Source: Chrysomallon squamiferum (lineage: Eukaryota; Mollusca; Gastropoda; Neomphalida; Peltospiridae). Taken from it: a DNA stretch of 64,000 nt. How positions within the stretch are numbered: the stretch's first letter is position 1; each line of letters starts with the position of its first letter. Under the pieces are notes generated by a model. That model searched no databases. It had not been told where the DNA came from and worked only from the letters and a program-made list of their open reading frames with translations. Both the position numbers and the translations under genes were made by a program. This document shows positions 49,667 through 62,576 of the stretch, one piece after another. The stretch covers positions 11,767,904-11,831,903 of the forward strand of contig CM022672.1 of NCBI GenBank assembly GCA_012295275.1, given 5' to 3'.

Positions 49667-49704
49667 AGAGACAACTTACCTGAAAATAGAGGAAAAAAAT
49701 AATT
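49667..49704 (-). promoter_or_regulatory. Candidate recursive splice site (ratchet point, zero-length exon)
   Basis: Seen: the minus strand reads tttttttcctctattttcag then gtaagttgtctc. A long pyrimidine tract and a CAG acceptor (AG at 49681-49680) are fused directly to a perfect GTAAGT donor (GT at 49679-49678). Known: in long insect and vertebrate introns, juxtaposed 3' and 5' splice sites of this form let the intron be removed stepwise, the site acting first as acceptor and then as donor. Context: same strand as the DDR-like exon, about 28.6 kb upstream of it. Inference: it divides the upstream intron into segments. Alternatively it is the acceptor of an unrecognised exon that merely begins GTAAGT; the minus-strand sequence right after it shows no obvious protein. 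Confidence 0.55.
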
Positions 49705-50767
49705 AAAATTATTTTGTAGGTAAAACAGATTAATACAGTTTAAAAGAACACATTTATAAAATTGTATAATAAAAACAAGGTAAAAATTTTATAATGTTTT
49801 CTATAAAAATCTGTCAATTATTAAATTACTTCAGTTATGGCACTATATACATTCAGTTGTGTTAAAATCATATTAAATGGAAAATGAAATAATAATAATA
49901 ACAATAGTAATTGTATCAATATCAATTATATATCTCTCTTTACAGTAAGAATGATTGAAGAAACATAGTCACATGCTTTAAGAAACAAGATTTTAAAATT
50001 TGTATAGCATTTATACAGCCTTCTGAGAGAGAGAAAAAAAATGTTAAATTATTTATTTTAGTTTTCTCTAGGTTAATTCTGAAACTCATTAATTAATTTT
50101 AAAACTACCAATAAACAGCCACTCTAATGAACTGCCTACAAAAAGAGAATGATAAATAAAATAACACACATGTTGACTGATCGATACAAAGTGAGAAAAA
50201 AATGATCCAAAGATCTCAGTTTTATTACATCCCTACACACCAACATGTAAACTAACATAAAATTATCTCTCTGTGTTTTACCAGGCAGACAAAAAAAAAA
50301 AGTCTCTGAAATAATTTTACAATTTTAGCTTTTCTGACTAACACCATTTACTGCAAACATCGTGACTGACAATATTAGTAGGCAAATGTTCTGACTGGAC
50401 AGAATAACAGATGTACTGACTGAATGTGATCATCAGCTAATGTCTAATCAGTCATGATTTACCACCGACTTTGACAGACACTCATAGATCTTGTTACAAT
50501 CTGAAGGAAGTCAGAGGCAGTCCACAAAATGCTAAGGGAGAGGAACGTTATAACTCCCTCAGTCTTATTAATTCCCTCCTTTGAATTAGATCATCAGTTG
50601 TTGTTGTATTTTTTTTTTTTAATTATTTATTCCATTAGAAATTTCACATAACACACCCATTTCATGTATACTTTATTGTGATATAACAAACTAATAACTA
50701 AATTACATATATAATGTACGAGTGTATGTCTGTGTGTGTGTGTGTGACTGTATGTGTGGGTGTGACT

Positions 50768-50809
<42 letters not shown>

Positions 50810-51396
50810 TTTATAGTCTTATTCCTTTAGCTAAGTTTGCTCTAACCAAAACTATGTACTTCACAATATTACTTGAAAATAAACCGGAATACTTAACAAA
50901 ATTTTAATCTTCACTATATAAGTTAAATTAAAAAACAACAACTTAATATCCTATATTAAATGTAAAATATTTAAAAAGGCAGCAATAACACTATGTGGAT
51001 ATCTTAACTTTAATCATGTTTGTGATAAGGAGGAAAATACTAAAAAAAGAAACTGGAAATCATTTCCTTATAAAATTCAACACAAAAAACCCCATAAAAA
51101 ACATGATGTTTTTCTGTAATTATTCAAATTTGTCATCGTTGAGCACTTAAATGTTACTGGTATGTGAAAAAACAAACTGAAGAAAATATTAAATATTTTA
51201 TTATTATTTTTTTATAGTATTAAAAAGACCTATTTTACTTGTTCGAAGAAAGCTCTCTAATGCGAGCATTATCTATATATCAGTGTCTGACAAAATCCAG
51301 ACTCTGTCATATAACCATAATCCTTCAAAAACAATTTTTAATAAAAACTTTAAATAAAAATTTCAGATGTCATTTCTTGGACAAGGATTTATTTCA

Positions 51397-51427
<31 letters not shown>

Positions 51428-51489
51428 AAGAAAACAAGGAGCACCTTCCTTTAGAAAGCTATCAGTAATCAATAATGAATTATTTTCTG
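49705..51489. repeat. AT-rich intron with TG microsatellite and poly-A
   Basis: TG-rich 50718-50808, with a pure run at about 50771-50807; poly-A of about 24 at 51400-51424. No coding signal. Confidence 0.7.
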
Positions 51490-52010
51490 ATTTACATTTC
51501 ATATACCGATAAGTTCCTCCAACTGTTGGAGAACTGTCTGGTCATATCAAATATTTGTCAATGTGATTCTGATGAATGTTGATGCATTGAGATTAACAGG
51601 GAATGGAAGGCAGGACAGCAGACAGGGGGCAGAATTTCCAACACTGTTTGTGGTCAGCTTCGTAAGATATTCATCTGTCTGCAGTTTTAATCATCTGTAT
51701 TCATATCCAGTGAGAAAGATTCGTTTTGCCTCGCTTAATTGTCCCATCTTAATTACCAGCATGGAACTGCTTGTTGAGATTGCGCGAACGAACGCCTCGT
51801 AAATCTATATTAATAAACAATACACGTAGACTTTACGACCCTTCGTTTGTCATGGAAACGATTAATTTAAATAAATGCTCCATCTATATCCATCCCATTC
51901 GAATCTTATGAAGGCAAGTCAATATATATGTATGAACACAACACAGTACATCTCTTTTTCATTCCATGTCTCGCCGCCTAACAGTTTCACACTTGACCAA
52001 TAAATAAGCA
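51490..52010. promoter_or_regulatory. Repeat-poor island with X-box-like and homeodomain motifs; candidate enhancer
   Basis: 500 bp almost free of homopolymers and tandem repeats, with several CpGs ('gcgcgaacgaacgcctcg' near 51782). It holds an RFX-like gtttgtcatggaaac (51845-51859), FOX-like ataaaca, and several TAAT cores (cttaattg, cttaatta, attaat). A 79-codon frame (51563-51802) has no domain. Function is inference. Confidence 0.28.
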
Positions 52011-52715
52011 TCAATCTATTTAAAAGTTTACATTTTCAGGGGAAAATATTAACCACAGACAAATGAATTTGTATCTGAGTTAAACACAACCCCCATTAAT
52101 TTTATCTTGAATGCTGGCATCGGAACTGCAGAGGGATAAATATAATTATGCTGACATTTAACAAAATGTAAATAACAGAAATTTGTATGCATAGAAAAAA
52201 ACCCAAAAATGATTACTATCTAAATAAAATCTTAATTTTGTAAAAAAAACTTTTCTTTAATATGGATTTATTAGTTTGTTATTACAGTTATCTTTTTTTT
52301 TTCTTTCTTTTTTTCCCTCCCCCTTGTTTGGTATAATACAATTTGGGAAAGAAGAAAAATGCAGTTAAAGAATGAAAAGAGCAAAAACAGGAAAACAATT
52401 AAATGTCATAACATTTTAATTTTTTCTTTTTTTTAAATTAACAACTTCATTCTTATAATTTTTTTAATTATAATTACCCTTATATCTGTTATTATTATTA
52501 TTATATTTTATTATTAAAATTACCCTTATATCTGTTACTATTATTACATTTATTATTATGATAACCACAGTTAGTTATTCATGAATAAACACAGACATAA
52601 ATGTAGAAAAAAAAAGCCCAGCCTGATGAACTGCAGAACCAACAACTGAACTGTACAAGAAACAGTGAGCTGTTGTTAAGATAATATTTCTCTCTCTTGT
52701 GATTATCATTTTCTT
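52011..52715. other. AT-rich intronic sequence, nothing recognised
   Basis: ATT-rich scraps at 52490-52560 with a duplicated 'attacccttatatctgtta' at 52473 and 52519. Confidence 0.55.
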
Positions 52716-53150
52716 AAACTTCATCAGCAGGCCATGATGGTAACTAGCTCCATGCTAGCCAGATCCCCAGGTGGCTCTGCTGTTTGGCATTGTTTCCACA
52801 TCAATAAAGCCAGGATGCAGGCAACGTAGACCAGCTTGGCACCAAGACTGGATATAACACTGGCAAAAATAATTTCTGCTTGAGTGTTAGCAAAATTGGT
52901 CCTGACAGATCATTTATTTGGCGAAGATGAAGATAGGCAAAGTCGATGTATGCTTATCACATGATTCCACGATCACACCAAGAGGTGTTGCAACTGTTCA
53001 GTGCACGCTTGTCCACTGCTCATTTCCTCTGGACAATGATATAGTGACAACAGAACTATCTTCACTGGCCTGTGACCGGTTCCACTTGACCTCTGGTCAA
53101 CTCTGCTACCGAATTCTTTGATGAGTTACAGCAACAGCTCTGAAGCCATT
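52716..53150. other. GC-elevated island, possible old transposable element
   Basis: Roughly balanced base composition, unlike the flanks. Plus-strand frame 52918-53121 (67 codons) and a minus-strand run interrupted by a few stops both cover it. Phrases such as 'ccatgctagccagatccccaggtgg' at the left end look element-like. No family is recognised. Confidence 0.3.
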
Positions 53151-53239
53151 TTATAAATGCAAAAGTTTTACTCTGAATCTTAACAGAGAGATATACAGTA
53201 TTTTGGTCAGTCTCTTTTTGAAGTTTTTATAATCTTTAA

Positions 53240-53274
<35 letters not shown>

Positions 53275-54670
53275 ATTAGCTCTGTTATTCAGTCTAGAAT
53301 AAACTCTGTACACTGAAATCAACTACTACATACTGATAACAGTGCACAACATACGATGGTGATGTACAAGAGCTGGTTACTCAACATTTGTGAGTTCACA
53401 TTTCACTCAGTGGCTACAGATAGTTTGGCTTCATGAATGAATTTAGTTTCAAGGTTAAAACAGTTAAATGAGCTGTTAAACAATTTATCTCAAAGACTGA
53501 ATGAGTCTGATAATCTCATCTATCTTACTTTCTGCTTGAAAAAAAAAATATTTTCATGTTTTTAATTTAAATTAGTTTGGTGTTACATCCTTCCTAAAAG
53601 TACCAAAAACTTTCTTAAAAATAGTTTTAAATAAATAATGAACAAACACAAATGATGATTGGCCATCATTCAGTAGAGATTTAAAAAAAAAAAATGTTAA
53701 TAAGCTTAATTTTTAATAAGCTAAACATTTTTAATTACAAAAACTCGCATTCAAAATGAAAATTATTAAGGACCCAATTAAACTATTTATATGAAGAAGA
53801 TTAATTAAATTCAAATTAAGTTATTCACTTAACAGATAAACATTGCCTGATCTCTGGAAAGGTATTTCTATTCTATTTTCTTTTTCAGATAACAGATAAA
53901 AATATCACTGGTTCCATCAGGAAAAGCAAGTTCTCCAAATCTGGATGGGTGACAGATCCATGCAAAGGATGAAAAGATATACGTGTGTCTGTCTGTGCTT
54001 TGTCAGACTGACTTGATAACACTGGCAAGTAGACGCTCATCAAGGCAGATTTTTTAAACATAGCTATTTGTTGAGAAAGTAGTATTATCTGCTGGATGAA
54101 GTAAAAGGTCAGCAGATATTGAGTAAGCTGGTCAAAACAGATGAAGAATTTAATCTGCTCTGCTGAAAAACAGTCATCATAGTTATCTCTCTGCTGAAAA
54201 AAATACCTCTGCTGATATTTTTTGTGAGGGAATGGTTACAGCTGGATTCAGAATTTTGAAACTTTTCATATAGATTTTTTATTTGATATTTTTTTGGAAA
54301 TATGTAATTTCAAACTGAAAGATGTGAATTACTGCCCACTTCAGATGACTTCCAACCTCATTTTGAAAGATTATTATCACAAGAATGTCTGTTAGCTATA
54401 TAATAAAAATTTTACTTGAAATGTCACTGTAGAGGTCACTGCTTTGGTAATAAATTTATTTTAGACATTGATAATACTCTATATGATAGAAGAAGAAAAA
54501 GAAACTGATGAATCCTTTTGGCTCTTGCATTTCTTTAACATCCATCATTATGCTATCAAAATAATTCCAGAAATTACAATTTTTTTTTTTTTTTTTACCA
54601 ACATGATTATTTCAAGCATGGGTGATCATCTTAAAAAGGGCAATAACTGTAAATACTCACTAAACACCAG
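53151..54670. repeat. AT-rich intron with TC microsatellite
   Basis: Pure TC run at about 53243-53273; poly-T at 54580-54596. Otherwise nothing. Confidence 0.75.
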
Positions 54671-54925
54671 TAAACATTACAAAACAAACAAAACCAAATC
54701 AGGGGTGGACAGATAAACTCTACAGGGGCTAAAAGACAAGTTATAAATCTTTTCAGCAGCACCCCAGGGGCCACTGACACATGACAAGAAGTGGTGGGCA
54801 GGAATAACCGATCCCATACAATACCATGAAGGGTCCCAGTCCATTTGGATGTGTATGTATGTATATATCAGACTGAAGACTACAGGTTCCCAAAGATGTC
54901 CTGCTGTGTTTGCAGTGAGGAAAAC
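54671..54925. other. GC-elevated patch, unclassified
   Basis: Contains 'caccccaggggccactg' and a short TATG run. An 83-codon minus frame (54677-54928) covers it; no domain or SINE boxes are clear. Confidence 0.25.
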
Positions 54926-55819
54926 CACTTAACAGTGAAAGATATGGGAATACTACAACTCATGTTATTAGTATCATTCCTGACTTGTAGCTGAATGAAT
55001 ACACTGCCATTCTTCACCAGTCCCATTAATCTTTTAACTCGAGTATTATATTCACCTTCTTTCTTTCTCTATCTCATTATTTCACCTTCTTTGTGTTTTT
55101 CTGTCTTTCTTTCTTTCTACTACTACTCTATCTTGGTCTGTTTCTGTCTCTCTCATCAAGTGAATATCTATCTGTCTCTCTAACTCACTCTCTCCCATCA
55201 TCTGACAGTCTATCTCACTCACTCAGTCTGTTTTTCTGTCTCTCATAATCTTTCTCTATCTCATAGACAATCTCTTTCTCTTCCCATTTTTATTTTTCTC
55301 AAACTCACTAAACTTGTGTGTGTGTGTAATTCGTGTGCATGTTCTTTATTCTGAATGTACATACATACTCACAGACATACATACACAGACATATGGCTGA
55401 GCGCTATATGATTATTTATATTTTCTCTACATTTTAAAATTACAATTTGATTTCCCTTGTTTTGGTAACATTATACAGATCAGTTCTGTTGATTCTTATT
55501 GGTTTTATTTTTACAAAACGTATCTGTATATTACACAGAAATATTTGTTAAAAAATATATTAATTACCTCATTCCAATATTCTTAACTAATTTTAAAAAG
55601 AAAGAAAGTAAAAAATATTTTTAAAAAATCTTTAAATTTTAATGGTTACCTATAATTTCCTTTATGAGCAATTACTTAGAGATTTAAAATCAAATTCAAA
55701 CATAAATTTGTTTTATCCATTTTTTTTTTTGTTTTTTTTTGTTTTTAAGTATTTTCATTACTACATATAAACATACTTAAAACAGTTTTATATTCATATA
55801 AATGCATAAGCTACAGAGC
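54926..55819. repeat. CT-rich microsatellite region and plain intron
   Basis: Interrupted TTTC/TCTC repeats 55045-55290, TG run 55316-55327; then A/T-rich. Confidence 0.8.
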
Positions 55820-56115
55820 TTATAATGTCATACTCTGCACAGACTTGGCTGGGAAGTGGCAGTCCATATTAAAATGGATCAAACTCTTCAGAGACTGAGT
55901 GAAATCTGCAGTTTATAGTAAAACACTGAGACACAAAAGGTCGAAATCTACACAGACTGAGTGGGCTCGGCAGTTTATATTAAAACATTAGTTAAGAGAC
56001 AAAAGTCAAACTGCACACACTTTGTATTAAAATGAAACAAAACGTGTCAAAGTCTACACAGCTGGAGTGGGATCTGTAAAAATATTTATTAAAATACTGA
56101 AGGACAAAGGGTTAA
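55820..56115. repeat. Decayed tandem array, unit about 50-62 bp, 5 copies
   Basis: 'cacagactgagtgg' + 'tctgcagtttatattaaaa' + 'cactgagacacaaa.gtc' recurs, with 'agact' (or its variant) near 55840, 55891, 55953, 56013 and 56059. Confidence 0.75.
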
Positions 56116-56460
56116 CAACAAAAACAACAGCATATTTAATGAGAACTTGATGCAACATACAACATCCCTTTTAGAACATCATCTACAGAGATTGATTTAG
56201 TTATGGTATTGTAGTATGCCTTTAATGTACTGCCAAAATAATATTTCATAATGACTGATTAAAAACAAAAAAAACTACATACTAGTTAATGGGAAAACAC
56301 ATTTACTAGATAAATGTAATATATAACAACCCTTTCAGAATACCATCAACACAGATTTAGTTACAACTTTGCACTATGACTGCATTGTAATAGAAAATTA
56401 TTTTTCTAACTCATAATGACTGATTAACAAGAAAAAAAGAGAGAAAATACGGAATATTTA
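56116..56460. repeat. Tandem duplication, unit about 160 bp, 2 copies
   Basis: 'acaacatcccttttagaacatcatctacagagattgatttagtta' type sequence at 56158 recurs at about 56325, and both copies contain 'cataatgactgattaa' (56250 and 56413) before an A-rich stretch. Confidence 0.8.
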
Positions 56461-56479
56461 ATGGAAGTCATCCATTCGT

Positions 56480-56757
56480 TGCCAAAAGGAGTGAACAACT
56501 ACAGGCAAATCTAACTCAATATTTGCTCATTGGCTCTAACAGCCTTCAGGGTCAATCAAGTCAGGTGCAGCCTCTAGGGGTTTCCCAGTGATAAATAATG
56601 TACAGGATTGGCAATATTATGGCTCACCCGAGCTCCCAGTGTCTGAAAACACAGACAATTAATGATCATCTCCAACTGCTTATGTGACTGACTCGCCATC
56701 TCTCACATACGATTTCAATTATGTTTAAAGTTTATGTACTCTCGGTGGCTCCTGTTT
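56480..56757. promoter_or_regulatory. Repeat-poor, less AT-rich island between two arrays
   Basis: Unique sequence with 'gggtcaatcaagtcaggtgc' (near 56550), a TAAT core in 'caattaatgatcat' and no tandem structure. Listed as a weak enhancer candidate only because it stands out from its flanks. Confidence 0.18.
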
Positions 56758-57165
56758 AATTAGAATCTACCCTCACAATGCTGGCAGTAGTATTTCAAAT
56801 GTGGTGGTTTATAGATAAAATACTAGTTAAACTTGAATCTATTGCTTTATGGACATTTCAGTTCCAGCCAGTTTTGAAGATAAACATTGGTTTAAAATTT
56901 GAATCTAGCCTTTGGGAGAATATTTCTAATATAACAGTTTACAGATAAATAATAGTATTTGAATCTACCCTTACAAAATATATTGATAGATATTGATTTA
57001 ATTTGAATCTATCCTTTCAGGAAACATTCCCAATACAAAAATGTATAGATAAATGCTGACTTAATCAGAATCCATCAATTCATTAAATACTGGTTTAATT
57101 TGAGTGTACTCTTTCAGAGAATATTTGTAAACCAGGAGTTTATTGATAAATGTGGACTGAATTAT
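56758..57165. repeat. Decayed tandem array, unit about 45-75 bp, 6-7 copies
   Basis: 'ttgaatctaccctttcagaa' + 'atttctaatataacagttta' + 'tagataaat.ctggttta' recurs, with 'gaatct' or variants near 56763, 56835, 56901, 56959, 57006, 57068 and 57103. Confidence 0.75.
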
Positions 57166-57541
57166 AAATTGTTTGTAACAGACATTTGTCCATATGTAGA
57201 TATGTTTAAGAAAGGAAGCATTTTTCATTAGGAACGTTTTATGTTGTGGAATAAAGTTAAAACATGACTGTAAAATAAACTGGAAAATAAATAAATAATT
57301 TTACTCTTTTTTTATTTCTTGTGAAAATTCAGTAGATAATTGTTATAGAACTCTTTTCAAATGTTTTAATGACTCATAAACAGCTGAAGTACTGCAATAA
57401 TTTTAAGTGTTAAAAAAATGAAAAAGTAAGAAATGTTGTTATTTTGTTTGTTTTTTAATTTTTCCAAACTTTAGTATCCCAGAAATTTGAACATGTTAAC
57501 TTCTCAAAAAATATATTACTTTGAATAAATATTTATTATTA

Positions 57542-57585
<44 letters not shown>

Positions 57586-58800
57586 ATAAACTGAATAACT
57601 TTCTTTCATTATATGCTTATTAAATATACTGACCCTTTCAATTATTTGCTTTGTTATTAACAATCAGTACCAGTAGGTTTTTAATGCCCGTAGTTGTTGA
57701 CAAGACATTAATGTAGAATCTATTATGTTCTATCAGTTACTAGTATTTCATTTACACTCACTGAGCCCTGTGAACCAAAGTGACAAGTGTATTTATAAAT
57801 CTACAAGCTGAAGTCAGCCAGTACATGTACCATCCGTGTATATCAGTTTTCCTCCATAATCAATACATAAAAGAGATGTGCTCTGCAGCCATAGTCTAAG
57901 TATATCAGTTTACAGTGGCTTCTGGTTAAGTGACATATGTAACAGACCCCATCACTGATAAGCATCTGACTGGCACACAGTTGTTTGTTGATTTCTTTAC
58001 AAAGACCAGGAACGTTTGGGGACCATTTACTGTCATCAGTCTGTTGGTCTCAATCACCCATTGCAAAATTCAACAGTTTTTTTAGGGTTTTTTTTTTTAG
58101 CTTAACTTTTTGAAAACCATCTTAAATCAAGTGAGTAAGAAAATACTTAAAAGAAATGGAAAAAAAAAAAATTCTAAACCACATCTGTTTTTTTGTTTTT
58201 GGATGATTTTCTTTAAAAAAAATATATTTTTATTAACCTAAGACTTTTGTGATAAAGACTTAAAAAAAAAAAAAAAAAAAAAAAAACATAATGACCATCA
58301 TAATTTATTCTGAAACGTTTGCCAGAAGTGTTATCAAGATTGAAACAAAACCTTTGATCTGATAATGTACTCTAATGACCATGGTTTTCAAGAAGGGCAG
58401 GAATAATGGTATGAATATACAGATTGTCTGTGACAATGAACAGTTGTGGTCTTGTGGTAGAAATGTGTGTCGCACATATTTCTTTTACAGCCCCCTAAAA
58501 CAGTTCTTCTCCTGAAATTATAACTCAGAAAAAGTAGTAACATTACAAGAACAAGGCAGGAGAATGTGGAACATGTTGTGCAGACACACTGATGAATGGA
58601 AATGAGAAACACTATAGTTGTTCTGTGCACATGATAATTTTTCATTTTAGAGTTTTGTTGTTTTGAAGACATTTTTTTTCTTGTATGTCCTGTCTTGTTG
58701 ATATATATTTTTTTTATATATTTGGTTGTGGATTTTTTTTAATTTGATTTTATAAAATTTGATAGTTTTAAGAAAAAAAATGGTAACCTCATTTAGCCAT
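57166..58800. repeat. AT-rich intron with ATT microsatellite
   Basis: ATT run at about 57536-57583; poly-A of about 26 at 58262-58286. The patch 57680-58060 is less AT-rich and featureless. The 94-codon minus frame at 58388-58672 shows no domain. Confidence 0.65.
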
Positions 58801-59329
58801 TTTGTTTCTATTAGTATTATTGTTGTTGTTGTTGTTGTTGTTATTATTGTATTATTATTATTGTCATTATTATTGTTATTATTTTAATAGCATCATCTAA
58901 TCCTTCATTTTTCCTAAGGTAATTAAATGAAACCATTTCACTTAATCTTTGAGAATGAAAAAAAGAGGAAAAAAAGGAAAATTGAGAAAAAAATCTGAAA
59001 AGCAAGGAGAGAGAAAAAGTGAAAGAAAGAATGAATAAACAAAGAAGAAGAAAAATAGAAAATAAACTCTGGCTAAAAGAAATAAAAAGCTCAGCAAGGA
59101 ATAAGAAAGTATGAGAAGGAAAAGAAAAGAAAAGAAATTCCATTTTAACACTTAAAAGTTGAAGCTGATTTTGCCTGACATGTTGTTCTGACCCACTTTC
59201 CCCCAGTAACAATGTGGAGATCTTCCTTCTTTGTTTCCTGCTCACAATTAACACCATCCCCACCACCACTACACACTAGCCCTAGGAGATCTACATGGTC
59301 TCAGCATATTACTTTAACCTACAACTGCC
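58801..59329. repeat. TTG/ATT microsatellite and GA-rich stretch
   Basis: TTG and ATT triplets 58813-58884; A/G-rich 58955-59140, which yields the Phe/Ser/Leu-rich minus frames of 141 and 69 codons. Neither is a gene. Confidence 0.8.
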
Positions 59330-60250
59330 ACAACGCTGAAAATATCACCAATATTCTTAGGAGAAATCTTGACCCGTATATCTCAGTTTTCTGTATATTT
59401 TCTTAACACTTTTTCTTAGTCTTAAAAGAATAGTGAGTAATATTTGTTGCAGAAATCTTGGCCCATATCTCATTTTTCTGTATATTATCTTAACACCTTT
59501 TAATAGTCTTAAAAGAATAGTAAGTAATATTTGTAGGAGATATTTTGACCTGTTACTGCTTATTTGTATATTATTTTAACACTTTTGTTTTAGTCCCATC
59601 TTAAAAGATCTGTTGAACTAATATTTGTAGGAAAAATGTTTCTGTACATTATCTTAATACATTTCTTAAATCTCAAAAAATAACCTATATATATATTTTT
59701 TTATATATATATATACAACAAATGTATATAACAAATTTTAACACTGGATTTTTCAGTCTTAATCTCTTTATCAACAAGATATCACCATCTGATGGCCAAA
59801 GTTAAAATTATGATAGTGATGAAAATATACAATGTAAAATATCAGAGATTCTGTAATAATGTGACTACATAACTGATTGGATAAAGAAAATTGTGATTTA
59901 GGACAAAACTGTGATTTAAGATGTTTTATAAGTTAATGTTAATCTGTAAAATCAGTTTTGATCTGTATCATTTATTTCCATATATTAATTAAATAATTTT
60001 TTTCGTGGTCATACAAGAAGAGTCTAATTTATCATTTGCAAAAGAAATCTTCTTTCCGTATATAATTTTAACACTTGCCTATCAAGTCCAGCTAGTAGTC
60101 ACAGAAGACCGTGTTATTATTTTCTATATCATTTTAATATCTTTTTTCACAGACTTACAAGAAGAGACTAACTAATATCTGTAGCAGAAAATTTTGCTTT
60201 ATTTTTCTCTGTATATTATTATTTTAACCCTTTTTCCCACTGTTAAAAAC
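59330..60250. repeat. Decayed tandem array, unit about 100-110 bp, about 6 copies in two blocks
   Basis: 'taatatttgtaggagaaatcttgacc' + 'atatctcatttttctgtatattatctt' + 'aacacttttt.tagtcttaaaagaatag' recurs from 59345 to about 59680, and again more diverged from about 60010 to 60245. The middle (59690-60000) is A/T-rich with a TATA stretch. Confidence 0.78.
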
Positions 60251-61960
60251 AGAGAGAGAGAGTCTGACAGTAAATTGGAACAGATTAACACCAGAGCTAC
60301 AGTAAACAGAATAATTATGGTGCAGTCTTTTAAATCACTTGTTAAAGGAAATTTTTATAAAAACAAGAGATTATCGGGGATTTAGCTTCTGAATGATTTA
60401 AATTCGGTGGGTTTTATTTTGGAACAAACATAAACATTAACTAATTATGTTGGTCTAAACTTAACCAAAATGTCTTCCTTGACTTGCAATAAAAAAAAAA
60501 TGTTTTTCTCCTGATAGAAACATTATCAGAGAATCCCTGCAGTGAGATTTGTAACTCGAGATGGGGTATAAAAAAAAAAATTAAAATGACTGAACAGTCA
60601 AGTCGGCAGACTTCTGGATCATTCCATCTGTGAGATAAAAACACATTCATAGATGCACAGACAGACATACACACAGCAACAGTATGGAGTTACAGACAGA
60701 CAGACATATAGTAACAGAGTTATGCAGTTAACAGACTGATGCATACACAGTTTTCAGAATCGGACAAAGTGACAGACACACACACATACACACACTTACA
60801 ATAGTAGTAATGATGATGATGATGATGATAATAATAACAACAACAACAATAATAACAAAATAGTAGCCCAATGAAAATATGGAAGTTAAAAGACAAATGT
60901 ATCATTTTTGCACACACATTAAATTTTTTTCTCAGACATGCATCAACATAAATACACCCTCCACACCCCCACATGCACACATAAACATCCACACAACACC
61001 CACCCAAACACACACATCCACACAGTGCACAAAACTCTCTCACACATACACATAATATACGCAAGTATCTATTTAAAATACTTCTGGTCAGTACTAATAA
61101 TTAGATGAATAAGAAGAATGGTTTTATCTGCCATTCTACATAAACTCTGAAGATGTTTACTGCAGTGAAAACTGCGACTGTATTTTCAGGACAACTGTTT
61201 AGGCTGGGTGTCTCTAGGCAATACTTTCACAGTTAATTTGGTCTAAAACCCCACCAATGACTCTTCTGTCCATGGTGGAGCATTACAATATTTAGAAGGA
61301 GAAAACAGAGATTTGTTAGTTCTGAATTAGTGAAAAAGTATCATCAGTTTCTTATTAAAAATAGAAATAATTCTTTGGAAAATTATGTTAAAATCTCTAT
61401 GAAATGTTTTAAGAAAAAAAAAAAAAAAAAATTGTTAAAAATATATGCCTTTTATTTAAATTTTGTTGATTGGCCAAATAATTAGAAAAAAAAACCAACC
61501 TACAACCCCCCCCCCAAAAACAACAAAAACAAACAAACAAGGGAATTTTACTGATCAGAATATCATTCTCTTACATATATACACTGTTTTATTTAACACT
61601 GAAAATACTGTTTTTAAATCCCAGCTTTCTTTTTCAGACACAAACAACATATTTTATAACAGTTCTATTTCTCTACCCATTTCTTCTCATCCTTTTTCTT
61701 TACACATATTTGTGGGGTTTTTTTGTTTTGCCTTCACTTCTTTTTTTTCTGCAATAAAATTTTCATCACCATAGCCAGAATGGTCATAAAAACTCACAAT
61801 GGATGAAAAATGGGTTCATTTATAATACGTATGTGAAAGGAAAAAACAAACTTCCACCGCTCCTGAACAGTGCTTGTTGTTTGTTTTGAAAAAGCATCTG
61901 ATGCTAACTGACGGGACTGTTAGAAGAGGAGGCCATGTTATGAACAATGGTCACTTTGAT
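60251..61960. repeat. Intronic sequence with GATGAT and AC microsatellites
   Basis: CAGA-rich 60655-60710, GAT/AAT/AAC triplets 60808-60858, AC-rich 60900-61055; poly-A near 61412-61430 and a C run near 61507. Frames there are repeat-derived. Confidence 0.7.
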
Positions 61961-62139
61961 GGATGAAATGTTATGACAGTGGTGATTGATGGTCAATGGT
62001 TATTGACAGTACAGTTCTTCAGCAGTGAACTGGGATCAAATTCACAGCACTGCAACAATGATGAGTGCTACAACAATGTGGAGAAGTCACTCCTCTCTGT
62101 CTGTGCTTGTGCCAAGCTGCATGCTTATGACTGGAACTT

Positions 62140-62330
62140 AAAAGCTCAGTGCTGGATTAGCAGTACAAGGGTTAATTCAACAGATTTTTGAGGTTTGTTT
62201 TGAGGCAGTGTTGCTATATTTAGCAGAAGTCTATGTTTGTTGATTCCAGGAGTCAGCTTTAAATATAAAATAAGTTAAACCAACTGACTTTGGAAGACAG
62301 CTTAATGTAAAATTATATCATTTAGTTTGA
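62140..62330 (-). mobile_element. Dispersed repeat copy A (probable SINE body)
   Basis: Shares an exact 20-bp block, agtacaagggttaattcaac, at 62162-62181 with copy B at 63169-63188. Downstream on the plus strand both continue with alignable sequence (gattgttg.tccca(g)gag.cag..ttaaa..taaagttaaacc) for about 100 bp. The copies are about 1 kb apart, diverged outside the block. Orientation is inferred from the tRNA-like head next to copy B. Confidence 0.55.
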
Positions 62331-62576
62331 AAAGAATAGACATCCTGGATACAGATCAAATGTTTACCCAGTAAAATTATGAATCCAAATCTCATTAGAC
62401 AAATACAAAAGGGTTTTGTCTTGTTGTTTTTAAAAAGTCTGAAGCAAAGCAAGATTTATGAAAAAAAAAAAAAAAATGAAGTGGGAAAAAGAATTAGTCA
62501 TGCATTCAACACAACAGAAATCTTTCATCCAGCAATTCATCATTTTACCTGTTAAACATGTTCTGCATTCTTGTAC

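Noticed and set aside
58844-59269. 141-codon minus frame, Phe/Ser/Leu-rich
   Set aside because: Translation of a purine-rich low-complexity tract plus a triplet microsatellite.
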